Program-made: the position numbers and the translations under genes
The notes under the pieces: generated by a model
What the model saw: the letters and a program-made list of their open reading frames with translations, nothing else
Told to the model about the DNA's origin: nothing
Database searches by the model: none
Part shown: positions 17,326 to 25,429 of the stretch, one piece after another
How the letters are laid out: each line of letters opens with the position of its first letter
Numbering within the stretch: the stretch's first letter is position 1
Source: Streptomyces sp. NRRL B-1347
GTDB lineage: Bacteria; Actinomycetota; Actinomycetes; Streptomycetales; Streptomycetaceae
Assembly: GCF_000720325.1 (NCBI RefSeq)
Contig: NZ_JOJM01000021.1
Coordinates: 42,138-106,137, forward strand
Length of the DNA: 64,000 bases
Direction of reading: 5' to 3'

Positions 17326-18066
17326 ATGACGCTCAGGCTCATCGGCACCACCAGTGACGACGGCGACTGCCCCACCCTCTACGAGATCGAGGGAACCGAC
17401 GAGATCCTCGTCCAGGGCGACCGTGAGACCGACCCCCAGCACCTCGCCGCACTCCGCGACGTGAAGGAGTCCGAGACCTTCGTACGCGTGCCGCGCTCGC
17501 TGCTCAGCCGGTACGCCCCGCGCGCTGCTGTGCCTGAACTGGTGCCGTTCACGGAGATTTCCCATCTGTTCAGCGAGTTCCGCCACACCGCCTGGCGTCT
17601 GGAGACACGCCGGGGCTACGCCTCCGACCGCAAGAGCCCGAAGTGGCAGAGGTTCCTCGCGGGTGAGGACGTCGCGTCAGAGCCGGACAACGCCTGGCGG
17701 ACGAACGTCCGCGAGCAGACCGCGCAGGGCAAACGATTCGAGCGAGTGCGGCTCGTCGACGAACCGCCCACCCAGGGGCAGCAGTTCCTCCTCGCCAGCG
17801 GACTCGGCAATGTCGCGGCAGGCGAGGACATCCGGAACCTCACGCGGGCCGAGGCCGCGCGCCTCCGGCTGCCGGACTTCGACTTCTGGCTGTTCGACTC
17901 GAAGGTCCTCGCGCGGTTCGCCTTCGACGACGAGGACACCACCCTGGGTGTGTACGTCACCGAACACCCGGCCGACGTCCTTGCCGCGTGTCAGGCCCGG
18001 GACGCGGCCTGGCACCACGCGATCCGTACCACCGAGTTCATCGAGAAGGTACGTTCGCCGACGTGA
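17326..18066 (+). CDS. DUF6879 family protein with extra N-terminal module
   Basis: A 246-residue protein. Residues 66-246 fit the DUF6879 family that accompanies WhiJ-type XRE regulators in Streptomyces (ISHLFSEFRHTAWRLETRRG, then DFWLFDSKVLARFAFDDEDT). Residues 1-65 (MTLRLIGTTSDDGDCPTLYE, then VRVPRSLLSRYAP) look like a separate small module that I believe is often encoded on its own; here both are in one frame. GGAGG precedes the ATG. It overlaps the next gene by four bases (GTGA), so the two are translationally coupled. Confidence 0.75.
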   Translation: MTLRLIGTTSDDGDCPTLYEIEGTDEILVQGDRETDPQHLAALRDVKESETFVRVPRSLLSRYAPRAAVPELVPFTEISHLFSEFRHTAWRLETRRGYASDRKSPKWQRFLAGEDVASEPDNAWRTNVREQTAQGKRFERVRLVDEPPTQGQQFLLASGLGNVAAGEDIRNLTRAEAARLRLPDFDFWLFDSKVLARFAFDDEDTTLGVYVTEHPADVLAACQARDAAWHHAIRTTEFIEKVRSPT

Positions 18067-18911
18067 GCACGGACTTCCAGACAGCCAGAGAGGCCCTCGG
18101 CGCGCGCCTCCGAGAGCTGCGCGTCGAGGCTGGTATGGAAGGCAAGGAGATCGCCGCGCGGCTCGGGTGGCAGACATCGCGGGTCTCGCGGCTCCAGAAC
18201 GGCAAACAGACCCCGACGCGCGAGGACCTCTCTGCGTGGGCCCGGACAGTCGGTCGACCTGATGTCACCGCGGAGTTGCACGGGCTGCTGGCCGCCCTGG
18301 GAATGAAGGAGCGACACCGATCCTGGCGGCGGCAGCTCGCAGGCGGGCACCGCGGGCGGCAGGAGGTCGGGGTCAAGCTGACCGACGCGACGAGACAGAT
18401 CCGCGGCCTCGAAGTATCGCGGATCCCGGGCCTGTTCCAGACGCCGGAGTACGCACGTGTCGTCTTCGACGGACTCGCCGAGTTTCGTGGGATCCCGCCG
18501 ACAACGGAGGACGCCGTAGAGGCGCGGATGCGTCGGCAGGAAACGCTTCGGGACCCGGCGAAGAGCTTCCACTTCGTGCTCTGCGAAGCCGCTCTCTACC
18601 ATCGCCCCTGCCCGGCGGACGTGATGGCCGAACAGTTGGACCGCCTGTACAACCTCGTCGGCCAGCGGCGTATCGACCTGGGCATCATTCCGTTCGGCGC
18701 CCAGCTGCGCCGTACGGCCCCGCACGCTTTCTGGATCTACGACCGGCGCCTTGTCATCGTCGAGACCATCAGCGAGGAGCTGTGGCTCACGGGCGATGAG
18801 GACATCGCGGTGTACGAGCGGGCGTGGGACTGGCTGGCGGAGTCGGCCTCGGGCGGCCCTGCGGCCCGGCGACTGATCGGCCGTGCACGAGCTGCGCTCG
18901 ACGTCTTCTGA
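18063..18911 (+). CDS. XRE helix-turn-helix regulator with DUF5753 domain
   Basis: A 282-residue WhiJ-type regulator. The helix-turn-helix is at residues 8-62 (LGARLRELRVEAGMEGKEIA, then TSRVSRLQNGKQTPTREDL), and the DUF5753 domain covers about 90-275 (FQTPEYARVVFDGLAEF, then LGIIPFGAQLRRTAPHAFWI). The GTG start overlaps the preceding TGA. Such proteins pair with a small partner encoded next door and regulate development or antibiotic genes. Boxes on both sides of the operon are candidate targets. Confidence 0.9.
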   Translation: MSTDFQTAREALGARLRELRVEAGMEGKEIAARLGWQTSRVSRLQNGKQTPTREDLSAWARTVGRPDVTAELHGLLAALGMKERHRSWRRQLAGGHRGRQEVGVKLTDATRQIRGLEVSRIPGLFQTPEYARVVFDGLAEFRGIPPTTEDAVEARMRRQETLRDPAKSFHFVLCEAALYHRPCPADVMAEQLDRLYNLVGQRRIDLGIIPFGAQLRRTAPHAFWIYDRRLVIVETISEELWLTGDEDIAVYERAWDWLAESASGGPAARRLIGRARAALDVF

Positions 18912-18942
18912 GGAATCCGCCGCAAGCGGCCCGTCGGTATTC

Positions 18943-18958
18943 GCAATCACGTGCAATC
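18943..18958. promoter_or_regulatory. GCAATC pair, 10-bp spacing
   Basis: GCAATC at 18943-18948 and 18953-18958, upstream of the block that starts near 18999. Spacing and sequence match the pair at 17247-17262. Confidence 0.55.
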
Positions 18959-18998
18959 GATCACCGGCGGCCTTCGCTGGCGTCCTAACGTGCTGGTC

Positions 18999-19330
18999 AT
19001 GCACGCACCGACGCGCGCCGCACACTGCGGCACAGCCGACGCGTAGCTGGCCTCCAGTTCCCCGTGCTCCGAGAGCGTGCGCAAGGTCCGGGACATGGGC
19101 GGCCTCGTTCTCCCGCCAGCGGCACACACCGGCTCGCCACCGAGCCGGCCCTCGTGCTGGACGCTGCGGAGGAGTTCAGCGACGTACGCGCGCTCACCGT
19201 CCGCCCACCGGGCTGGATTCCCCACGTACCGCCCACGGGCTCCCCGCTCTGCGGCCGCTTCTGGCTGGAGCGCCCCGACGACAGACCGGCTCGCCCTGGG
19301 CGGCCCCAGACTTCCCGCGGAGGCATTCGG
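18999..19330 (+). pseudogene. Decayed ORF upstream of the small-gene chain
   Basis: ATG at 18999 sits 7 nt after a TAACGT hexamer, but the frame hits TAG at 19044-19046. Codon use beyond the stop stays Streptomyces-like in the same frame to about 19110 (ESVRKVRDMGGLVLPP) and then switches to the frame that reads HRLATEPALVLDAAEEFSDV, then GWIPHVPPTGSPLCGRFWLE. The simplest reading is one gene broken by a nonsense change and a frameshift. The family is not recognised. Confidence 0.5.
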
Positions 19331-19723
19331 ATGACCGTGCACCACGACCCCACACCACCCGCTCCCGCGCCCGTCGTGGAGCGCCTCCGGGCCTGGGGCG
19401 CCGGAGAGCTCGACCGCATCGCGGTGACGATGCTCATCGAGGAGCACGAACTCCTGGCGCGGCCCGCCATGCAACGCGTCCTGGTCGTACAGACCGAGGG
19501 CAGCGCGTACGCGGACTGGACCCACCTGTCCCTGCGCCTGGCGGAGATGGAGCTTTCTGATGGCGAGTACGCCTTCATGGAGGTGGTCCTCGCCATCGCA
19601 CTGGGACGCCACGTCCTCCTCGACCGCGTCCTGCCCCTGGGCGAGCGCCGCCTGGCCGTCGTGTTGCGCGCGCTGGCCGCGTGGGCGGGCGTCGACTCCC
19701 TCGCGGTGGGGGTCCGGTCATGA
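19331..19723 (+). CDS. Small hypothetical protein
   Basis: A 130-residue, mostly helical protein (VVERLRAWGAGELDRIAVTM, then LGRHVLLDRVLPLGERRLAV). The ATG at 19331 follows GGAGGCATTCGG. The same frame remains open upstream into the decayed ORF, so an extended product cannot be excluded. It is the first of three overlapping genes. No function is recognised. Confidence 0.7.
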   Translation: MTVHHDPTPPAPAPVVERLRAWGAGELDRIAVTMLIEEHELLARPAMQRVLVVQTEGSAYADWTHLSLRLAEMELSDGEYAFMEVVLAIALGRHVLLDRVLPLGERRLAVVLRALAAWAGVDSLAVGVRS

Positions 19724-20070
19724 CGCTCACCCCGGACGGGACCGGGCTCGACGGCCTCTTGGAGGCGGCCATGTCCGCCTGCGGCACGCTGCCCTCTCCG
19801 GCGGAGACAGCCACGATCCACCGGCGCCTCGTCGCCGAGATCCGCCTCCGCCTGCCGGGCGCGGAACGGGCCATGGCCCGCGTGCCGGTGCGGAGCCGCG
19901 CCTGGTACGCGCATCAGCGAGTGATCGACGCGACCCGCGACGCACTGCTGTCGGGAGGCGTCGAGCCCGATCCGTCGGCCAGCCCGCTCGTCGCCGCGAT
20001 GCGGGTGAGCGAGCTCGGCCGCCGCTTGCGGGATCTGTCGGTGTACCCGGCAGGAAGTGAGGACGCGTGA
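19720..20070 (+). CDS. DUF6415-like small protein
   Basis: A 116-residue helical protein with the RAWYAHQRVIDATRDAL segment typical of short Streptomyces proteins annotated as DUF6415, a family often seen near natural-product genes. The start ATG overlaps the previous stop (ATGA), so translation is coupled. Function unknown. The family name is from memory and should be checked by profile search. Confidence 0.7.
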   Translation: MTLTPDGTGLDGLLEAAMSACGTLPSPAETATIHRRLVAEIRLRLPGAERAMARVPVRSRAWYAHQRVIDATRDALLSGGVEPDPSASPLVAAMRVSELGRRLRDLSVYPAGSEDA

Positions 20071-20228
20071 GCCAGGGATCGCGGCTGTGCTGGCGGTGCG
20101 ACGAGCCGATCCGGCCGGGCGAGCGGACGGAGACGCTGCCGAAGGACTCGGCATCGGGCGCCGGAGCCGCGGCGGTCTGGCATGAGGCCCCGTGCCCGGT
20201 CGACGACCAGTACCCAGGGCCTTCGTGA
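20067..20228 (+). CDS. Small CxxC protein
   Basis: A 53-residue protein starting at GTG 20067, overlapping the previous stop by four bases. It begins SQGSRLCWRCDEPIRPGE, a CxxC knuckle, and has a further His and Cys (VWHEAPCP), giving a possible zinc-binding set. It ends the three-gene chain. Role unknown. Confidence 0.7.
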   Translation: MSQGSRLCWRCDEPIRPGERTETLPKDSASGAGAAAVWHEAPCPVDDQYPGPS

Positions 20229-20310
20229 CGCTCGGGGGTGGACGGCTGGGAGCCGACTGGGAGCCGATCAAGGGCGACGGGCTCGTGGAGGCCCTGACCG
20301 GCTCCAGCGG

Positions 20311-21183
20311 CTAGTCGGCGGACTCGCCCGCGTGCGGGCTCAGCTCACCCATCCCCACCAGCACGAACAGCACGATGCCCAGCAGGATGCGGTAGTAGAC
20401 GAAGGGCATGAAGCTCTTGGTCGTGATGAACTTCATGAACCACGCGATGACCGCGTAGCCGACGACGAAGGCGATGACCGTCGCGAAGATGGTCGGACCC
20501 CAGGAGACATGGCCCTCGCCCGCGTCCTTGAGTTCGTACGCGCCCGACGCGAGGACGGCCGGGATGGCGAGCAGGAAGGAGTAGCGGGCCGCGGCCTCGC
20601 GGGTGTAGCCCATGAGGAGGCCGCCGCTGATGGTCGCGCCGGAGCGGGAGACACCGGGGATCAGGGCCATGGCCTGGCACACCCCGTAGACGAGGCCGTC
20701 CTTGATGTTCAGCTGCTTGAGGTCCTTGCGGTCGCGCACGGCGCGGTGCTTCCCGCCGGCCTCGTCGCGGGCGGCGAGGCGGTCCGCGAAGCCGAGGACG
20801 ATGCCCATCACGATCAGCGTCGTGGCGATGAGGCGCAGGTCCCGGAACGGGCCCTCGATCTGGTCCTTGAGCGTCACGCCGAGCACGCCGATCGGGATCG
20901 AACCGACGATCACGAGCCAGCCCATCTGCGCGTCGTGGTCGGACCGCGGCACCTTGCCCACCAGCGAGCCGAACCACGCGTGCAGGATGCGGCCGATGTC
21001 CTTGCGGAAGTAGATCAGGACGGCGGTCTCGGTGCCGATCTGCGTGATGGCCGTGAACGCGGCACCCGGGTCGTGCCAGCCCGCGAACGCCGCGGTCAGC
21101 CGCAGGTGCGCGCTGGAGGAGATCGGGAGGAACTCGGTCAGTCCCTGGACGAGTCCGAGGATGAACGATTCGAGCCAAGACAT
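20311..21183 (-). CDS. uppP: Undecaprenyl-diphosphatase
   Basis: A 290-residue BacA-type integral membrane enzyme that converts undecaprenyl diphosphate to the monophosphate carrier used for peptidoglycan. The two signature motifs are present: EFLPISSSAH near residue 17, with the catalytic Glu, and PGVSRSGAT near 175. About eight hydrophobic segments fit the family. Paralogues of this gene can confer bacitracin tolerance. It stands alone. Confidence 0.95.
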   Translation of the reverse strand: MSWLESFILGLVQGLTEFLPISSSAHLRLTAAFAGWHDPGAAFTAITQIGTETAVLIYFRKDIGRILHAWFGSLVGKVPRSDHDAQMGWLVIVGSIPIGVLGVTLKDQIEGPFRDLRLIATTLIVMGIVLGFADRLAARDEAGGKHRAVRDRKDLKQLNIKDGLVYGVCQAMALIPGVSRSGATISGGLLMGYTREAAARYSFLLAIPAVLASGAYELKDAGEGHVSWGPTIFATVIAFVVGYAVIAWFMKFITTKSFMPFVYYRILLGIVLFVLVGMGELSPHAGESAD

Positions 21184-21560
21184 GAGAACTGCGCCGTCCA
21201 GTTACTGATCGTGCGCTGACCCGTGTGGTGGCGGTCAGAAGCGGTGAAGGGGGCCGGGGCGGCGAGGGGCGGTGCGGTGTGGTGCGGCCTGCGGGTGGTG
21301 GTCGGGCAGGAGGGGTGGAGCTGCATGGGGCTACGTGGAGCTAATACGTGGGGCTACAGGGGAACACGTGCCTCGCCGGGGGCAGCGTAGCGTCACAAAG
21401 TTACGCCCCCTCGCGAGGGCCGCGCCTTGACGGCCGAATGCCTTTGTCGAGCTGCGCCCGTGTGATTTGTGCACTGCGGCGCCCGTCATTCGTCACCTGT
21501 CGGCCGTCTGTCCGTCATCTGCCGCCCGTCAGCCGCCGCCATCCGTCGGCTGCCGGTCCG

Positions 21561-21590
21561 CCATCCGCTCGTTCGCCATCCGCTCGTTCG
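21561..21590. repeat. Two tandem copies of a 15-mer
   Basis: CCATCCGCTCGTTCG at 21561-21575 is repeated exactly at 21576-21590, directly before the 7-bp array. Confidence 0.85.
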
Positions 21591-21665
21591 TCAGCCGTCA
21601 GCCGTCAGCCGTCAGCCGTCAGCCGTCAGCCGTCAGCCGTCAGCCGTCAGCCGTCAGCCGTCAGC
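21589..21665. repeat. Eleven perfect copies of CGTCAGC
   Basis: The 7-bp unit CGTCAGC is repeated 11 times without a mismatch over 77 bp. Perfect identity implies recent slippage, and copy number probably varies between isolates. Confidence 0.95.
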
Positions 21666-21825
21666 CGTCGACGGGCTCGACCGTGGCCCGCCCGCCCGTC
21701 CGTCAGCCGCCCGAAGCCAGCCCCCGGCCCACCCTTCGCTCGGCGTCCCTCGTGCCCGACGCCCGCCCGGAGCCCTGCGTCCGCAGGCCCGCCCCGCCGT
21801 CACCGCCGCCGCGCCCGGCCCTGGC

Positions 21826-22296
21826 TCACACCCCCACAGGCCCCGTAACCGTCCACCCCGGCGCCTGCGGATGTGCCGTCAGGTCCTCGTGGTGGACCTC
21901 CGTGCCGCAGTGGGCGCAGGTGACCACGGGAGTGAGTGTCCGGCCGCAGGCGTGCTCGACGATCATCGGGGGGGCCTGGTCGGGGCGCAGATGGCGGTCG
22001 CCCCAGGCCATCAGGGTCATGAGGACGGACTCCAGTTCCAGGCCCGCCGGTGTCGGCCGGTACTCGAAGCGCTGGGGGCGTTCGCTGTAGCGGGCCTTCT
22101 CCAGGACGCCCGCTTCGACCAGGCGGCGCAGCCGGGCCGTCAGGACGTCGCGCGGGGCGCCCGTGTTGCGGGCCAGCTGGTCGAAGCGCCGGGCGCCGAG
22201 GAAGACCTCGCGCAGGACGAGCAGGGAGTACTTCTCGCCGACCAGGGCGAGCGTGTCGGCGATGGCGCAGGGGCGGGGGCCCTTCGTGGATGGCAT
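21826..22296 (-). CDS. HxlR family transcriptional regulator
   Basis: A 156-residue winged-helix protein (CAIADTLALVGEKYSLLVLR, then GAPRDVLTARLRRLVEAGVL) of the HxlR/DUF24 type, with a cysteine motif CAHCGTEVHHEDL near the C-terminus that could bind zinc. ATG at 22296 is the likely start. It is divergent from a thiolase gene with an inverted repeat in the gap, so it probably controls that gene. Confidence 0.9.
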   Translation of the reverse strand: MPSTKGPRPCAIADTLALVGEKYSLLVLREVFLGARRFDQLARNTGAPRDVLTARLRRLVEAGVLEKARYSERPQRFEYRPTPAGLELESVLMTLMAWGDRHLRPDQAPPMIVEHACGRTLTPVVTCAHCGTEVHHEDLTAHPQAPGWTVTGPVGV

Positions 22297-22365
22297 GAAA
22301 GCCAGTCTACGGGTGGGTTGGAAAATCAAACTCGCTTGGTTACCGTGGAGTACGCAAGTGCGTCC

Positions 22366-22377
22366 AGTTTTCAAACT
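22366..22377. promoter_or_regulatory. Candidate HxlR operator
   Basis: AGTTT and AAACT arms flank TC, and a related half-site (TCAAACTC) lies 45 bp away at 22326-22333. Both are in the HxlR/thiolase divergent gap. Confidence 0.5.
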
Positions 22378-22427
22378 CATTCCACGGCCGCCGGGCTCAC
22401 GGCCCGGCCTGTCCGAGAGGCACCCTC

Positions 22428-23597
22428 ATGCGCGACGCCGTCATCGTCGAAGCGGTACGCACCCCGGTCGGCAAGGGGAAGCCGGGCGGCTCCCTCCACC
22501 ACCTCCACCCCGTCCAGCTCCTCGCCCACACCCTGCGCACCCTCGTCGAGCGCAGCGGAGTCGACGCGGCGCGGATCGACGACGTGATCGGCGGCTGCGT
22601 CGACCAGGTCGCCGAGCAGGCCATGAACACCACCCGGTACGCCGCCCTGGCCGCGGGCTTCCCGGAGTCCGTGCCCGCCACCACCGTCGACCGCCAGTGC
22701 GGCTCGTCCCAGCAGGCCGTGCACTTCGCCGCGCAGGGCGTGATCGCGGGCGCGTACGACATGGCGATCGCCTGCGGCGTGGAGTCGATGAGCCGCGTAC
22801 CGATGTGGTCGAACGTGCCCGCGGGCGCCGACCCCTTCGGCCCCGGCATCGCCGAGCGCTACCCCGAGGGGCTCGTCCCGCAGGGCGTCGGCGCCGAGCT
22901 CATCGCCGCGAAGTGGTCCATCAGCCGCGAGGAGATGGACGTCTTCGCCACCGGCTCGCACCAGAAGGCGGCCCGGGCCTGGGCGGGCGGCCTCTTCGAC
23001 GCGGAGGTCGCGCCGCTCGGCCACGTCACCCGCGACGAGTCCATACGCCCCACCACCACGCCCGAGGTGCTCGCCGGGCTCAAGCCCGCCTACGAGGACC
23101 CGGCGTTCGCCGAGCGCTTCCCGCAGATCGACTGGTCCGTCACCGCGGGGAACACCAGCCCCCTCAACGACGGGGCGTCCGCCGTGCTCATCACCACCAG
23201 TGAGAACGCCGCCCGGCTCGGCCTGCGCCCGCTCGCCCGGCTGCACAGCTTCGCCGTCGCGGGCTCCGACCCGCTCCTGATGCTCACCGGCATCCTGCCC
23301 GCGACCGAGCAGGTGCTGCGCCGGGCCGGTCTGACGCTCGACGACATCGACCTGTTCGAGGTCAACGAGGCGTTCGCCAGCGTCGTCCTGTGCTGGCTGC
23401 GGGAGACCGGCGTCGACGAGCGGAAGGTGAACGCGCACGGCGGTGCCATCGCCCTCGGCCACCCGCTCGGCGCGAGCGGGACGCGCCTGATGACCACCCT
23501 CGTCCACGCCATGCGGGTCCGCGGGGCGCGGTACGCCCTGCAGACGATGTGCGAGGCAGGAGGCCTCGCCAACGCCACCATCCTCGAAGCCGTGTGA
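22428..23597 (+). CDS. Thiolase family acetyl-CoA C-acyltransferase
   Basis: A 389-residue thiolase. The acyl-accepting cysteine is Cys91 (VDRQCGSSQQA), the NEAFA motif follows, and the catalytic His and second Cys are in GGAIALGHPLGASG and MCEAGGLANATI. It works in beta-oxidation or acetoacetyl-CoA formation. No other beta-oxidation gene is adjacent; regulation by the divergent HxlR protein is likely. Confidence 0.93.
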   Translation: MRDAVIVEAVRTPVGKGKPGGSLHHLHPVQLLAHTLRTLVERSGVDAARIDDVIGGCVDQVAEQAMNTTRYAALAAGFPESVPATTVDRQCGSSQQAVHFAAQGVIAGAYDMAIACGVESMSRVPMWSNVPAGADPFGPGIAERYPEGLVPQGVGAELIAAKWSISREEMDVFATGSHQKAARAWAGGLFDAEVAPLGHVTRDESIRPTTTPEVLAGLKPAYEDPAFAERFPQIDWSVTAGNTSPLNDGASAVLITTSENAARLGLRPLARLHSFAVAGSDPLLMLTGILPATEQVLRRAGLTLDDIDLFEVNEAFASVVLCWLRETGVDERKVNAHGGAIALGHPLGASGTRLMTTLVHAMRVRGARYALQTMCEAGGLANATILEAV

Positions 23598-23627
23598 CGT
23601 CCGGGGCCGCGCCCCTGCTGAGCCCGG

Positions 23628-24332
23628 TCAGTTCCCGCGCAGGCGGTGCCGCTTGCGCCAGGCCACGGCCGCGGCGCCGAGGCCCGACACCGCGATGAAG
23701 CCCATCGCGAGCAGGAACGCCGGGGAGGTCGGGGTGTCGGCGCGGGCGCCCGCTATCACGTACGCCGCCGTGTTCGGGACCGAACCGACGGCCGTGGCCA
23801 GGAGGAAGGGGAGCCAGCCCATGCGGGAGACGGCCGCGCAGTAGTTGGCCGCCGCGAACGGCACGCCGGGAAAGAGGCGCACCGCGAGCATCGAGCGGAA
23901 GCCGTGGCGGCTGAGCTGGCCGTCGGCCGCCTTCAGCCAGCGGCCGCGCAGCAGCGGCCGCAGCGCGTCCTGGCCGAGGATCCGGCCGAGCCCGAAGGAG
24001 GCACCCGCCCCGAGCACCGTGCCCGCGACCGCCGCGGCGAGCCCCGCCTGCGAGCCGAACAGCGCGCCCGCCGCGAGGTTGAGCAGCGGCCGCGGCACGA
24101 AAGCCACCGTGCAGGTGCCGTACGCCACCGCGAACACGCACACCGCGGCCGTCCCCGTCAGCTCCGGCGGCCAGCCGTCGGCGAGCAGCCGCTGCGGCTC
24201 GAAGAGCAGCACGCACGTGGCGGCCGCGGCCAGCAGCAGGACGAGCAGGGACAGTCGCGACCACGGCGAGAGGAGCGCCCGGGTGCAGCGCACGGCGAGG
24301 CCCTGCGGCGGAGTGGCAGCGGTGTCGAGCAT
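23628..24332 (-). CDS. TVP38/TMEM64 family membrane protein
   Basis: A 234-residue protein of the DedA/VTT superfamily. About five hydrophobic segments are visible, with the family core VPRPLLNLAAGALFG near residue 80 and RLFPGVPFAAANYCAAVSRM, the conserved re-entrant region, near 150. Family members are implicated in lipid scrambling. It ends with a basic tail. Confidence 0.88.
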   Translation of the reverse strand: MLDTAATPPQGLAVRCTRALLSPWSRLSLLVLLLAAAATCVLLFEPQRLLADGWPPELTGTAAVCVFAVAYGTCTVAFVPRPLLNLAAGALFGSQAGLAAAVAGTVLGAGASFGLGRILGQDALRPLLRGRWLKAADGQLSRHGFRSMLAVRLFPGVPFAAANYCAAVSRMGWLPFLLATAVGSVPNTAAYVIAGARADTPTSPAFLLAMGFIAVSGLGAAAVAWRKRHRLRGN

Positions 24333-24381
24333 CCGGGGAGACTAACCGACGGATGCGTCTGATCGCCGTATGGTGCGTCTC

Positions 24382-25086
24382 ATGAGCGTCACAGTGCCGC
24401 GCAGCGCCCTGGCCGACACGGTCCTGGACCGGCTCACCGCGAGCTATGCGGAGGCGGTCGATCCGGTCCGGGCCGCGGAGATGCGCGCGTACATGAAGGA
24501 CGTCGCGCCGTTCCTCGGCCTCCCCTCCGGGGTGCGCAGGGACCTCGCGCGAGCCGTCCTCGTGGGCACCCCGCGCCCCGACGAGGCCGACTGCACGGCG
24601 CTCGCGCTGCGGTGCTGGCGGCTGCCCGAGCGCGAGTACCACTACTTCGCGGTCGACTACCTGCGGCGGTACGTGAAGCGCTGCTCGTCCGGCTTCCTGC
24701 CGGTGGCCCGGCACCTCGTGACGACCGTCCCTTGGTGGGACACCGTCGACCTGCTGGCCGCGCACGTCGTCGGTGGGCTCGTCGCCGCCGATCCGGAGCT
24801 GGCGGCCGACATGGACGCGTGGAGCGCCGACGACGACCTGTGGGTGGTCCGCACCGCGCTGCTCCACCAGCTGCGCTACAAGGAGCGGACGGACACCGAC
24901 CGCCTCTTCGCGTACTGCGCGCGGCAGGCCGGACACCCCGACTTCTTCATCCGCAAGGCCGTCGGCTGGTGCCTGCGCGAGTACGCCAAGACCGATCCGG
25001 ACGCGGTACGGGCCTTCGTCGAGCGGCACCGCGACGCGCTGTCGCCGCTCTCCGTGCGCGAGGCCCTGAAGAACATCGGCGGCTGA
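24382..25086 (+). CDS. DNA alkylation repair protein, AlkD-like
   Basis: A 234-residue HEAT-like helical-repeat protein (MKDVAPFLGLPSGVRRDLAR, then VDYLRRYVKRCSSGF, then FIRKAVGWCLREYAKTDP). These proteins excise positively charged alkylated bases without base flipping. An in-frame Met four codons upstream is an alternative start. It is divergent from the TVP38-type gene across about 50 bp. Confidence 0.85.
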   Translation: MSVTVPRSALADTVLDRLTASYAEAVDPVRAAEMRAYMKDVAPFLGLPSGVRRDLARAVLVGTPRPDEADCTALALRCWRLPEREYHYFAVDYLRRYVKRCSSGFLPVARHLVTTVPWWDTVDLLAAHVVGGLVAADPELAADMDAWSADDDLWVVRTALLHQLRYKERTDTDRLFAYCARQAGHPDFFIRKAVGWCLREYAKTDPDAVRAFVERHRDALSPLSVREALKNIGG

Positions 25087-25429
25087 CGGGCTGCGGGGGC
25101 GTTCAGGGCACGTGGGGCACAGGGGATGTGTGAGGCCCATGGGCCACAACTGCCGTACGTGACCGGTGCGTCGCAGAAAATCATTCGACGCGGCGCGTTG
25201 TGTCAGCCATGATCGTCGACATGTTCCGGCACGCCTCTCCCACAGCTCCGACCGCGGTCGCGGTCGCTGCGAAGGCTGCCGCTGTTCCCTTCGACGGCGC
25301 CCGAAGCTGACTCTCCCCGGACATTCCGGCGGACCCCTCAGGGGGAGGGTCGGCCAGGCCCCAGGGGTCCCCGCCCGACGGCCGCGCGCCGCGGGCCTCA
25401 CCTTTTCGAGTTCCGGAGAAGGAACCGCC
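25087..25429. other. Long leader of the EF-Tu paralogue
   Basis: No gene is evident. The stretch contains G/C-rich inverted words (for example CCCCTCAGGGG near 25336-25346) just upstream of the EF-Tu start and probably holds its promoter and untranslated leader. Confidence 0.45.

Larger units (their letters stand above)
21184..21825. other. 642-bp repeat-rich gap without a gene
   Basis: Open frames here have repetitive, unnatural compositions and are not credible. The region holds the promoter side of uppP, GGGGCTAC-type short repeats (21320-21360) and the tandem arrays described separately. Confidence 0.65.

Noticed and set aside
21561..21665. CRISPR array
   Set aside because: The repeats are contiguous 7-mers or 15-mers without spacers and no cas genes are near.
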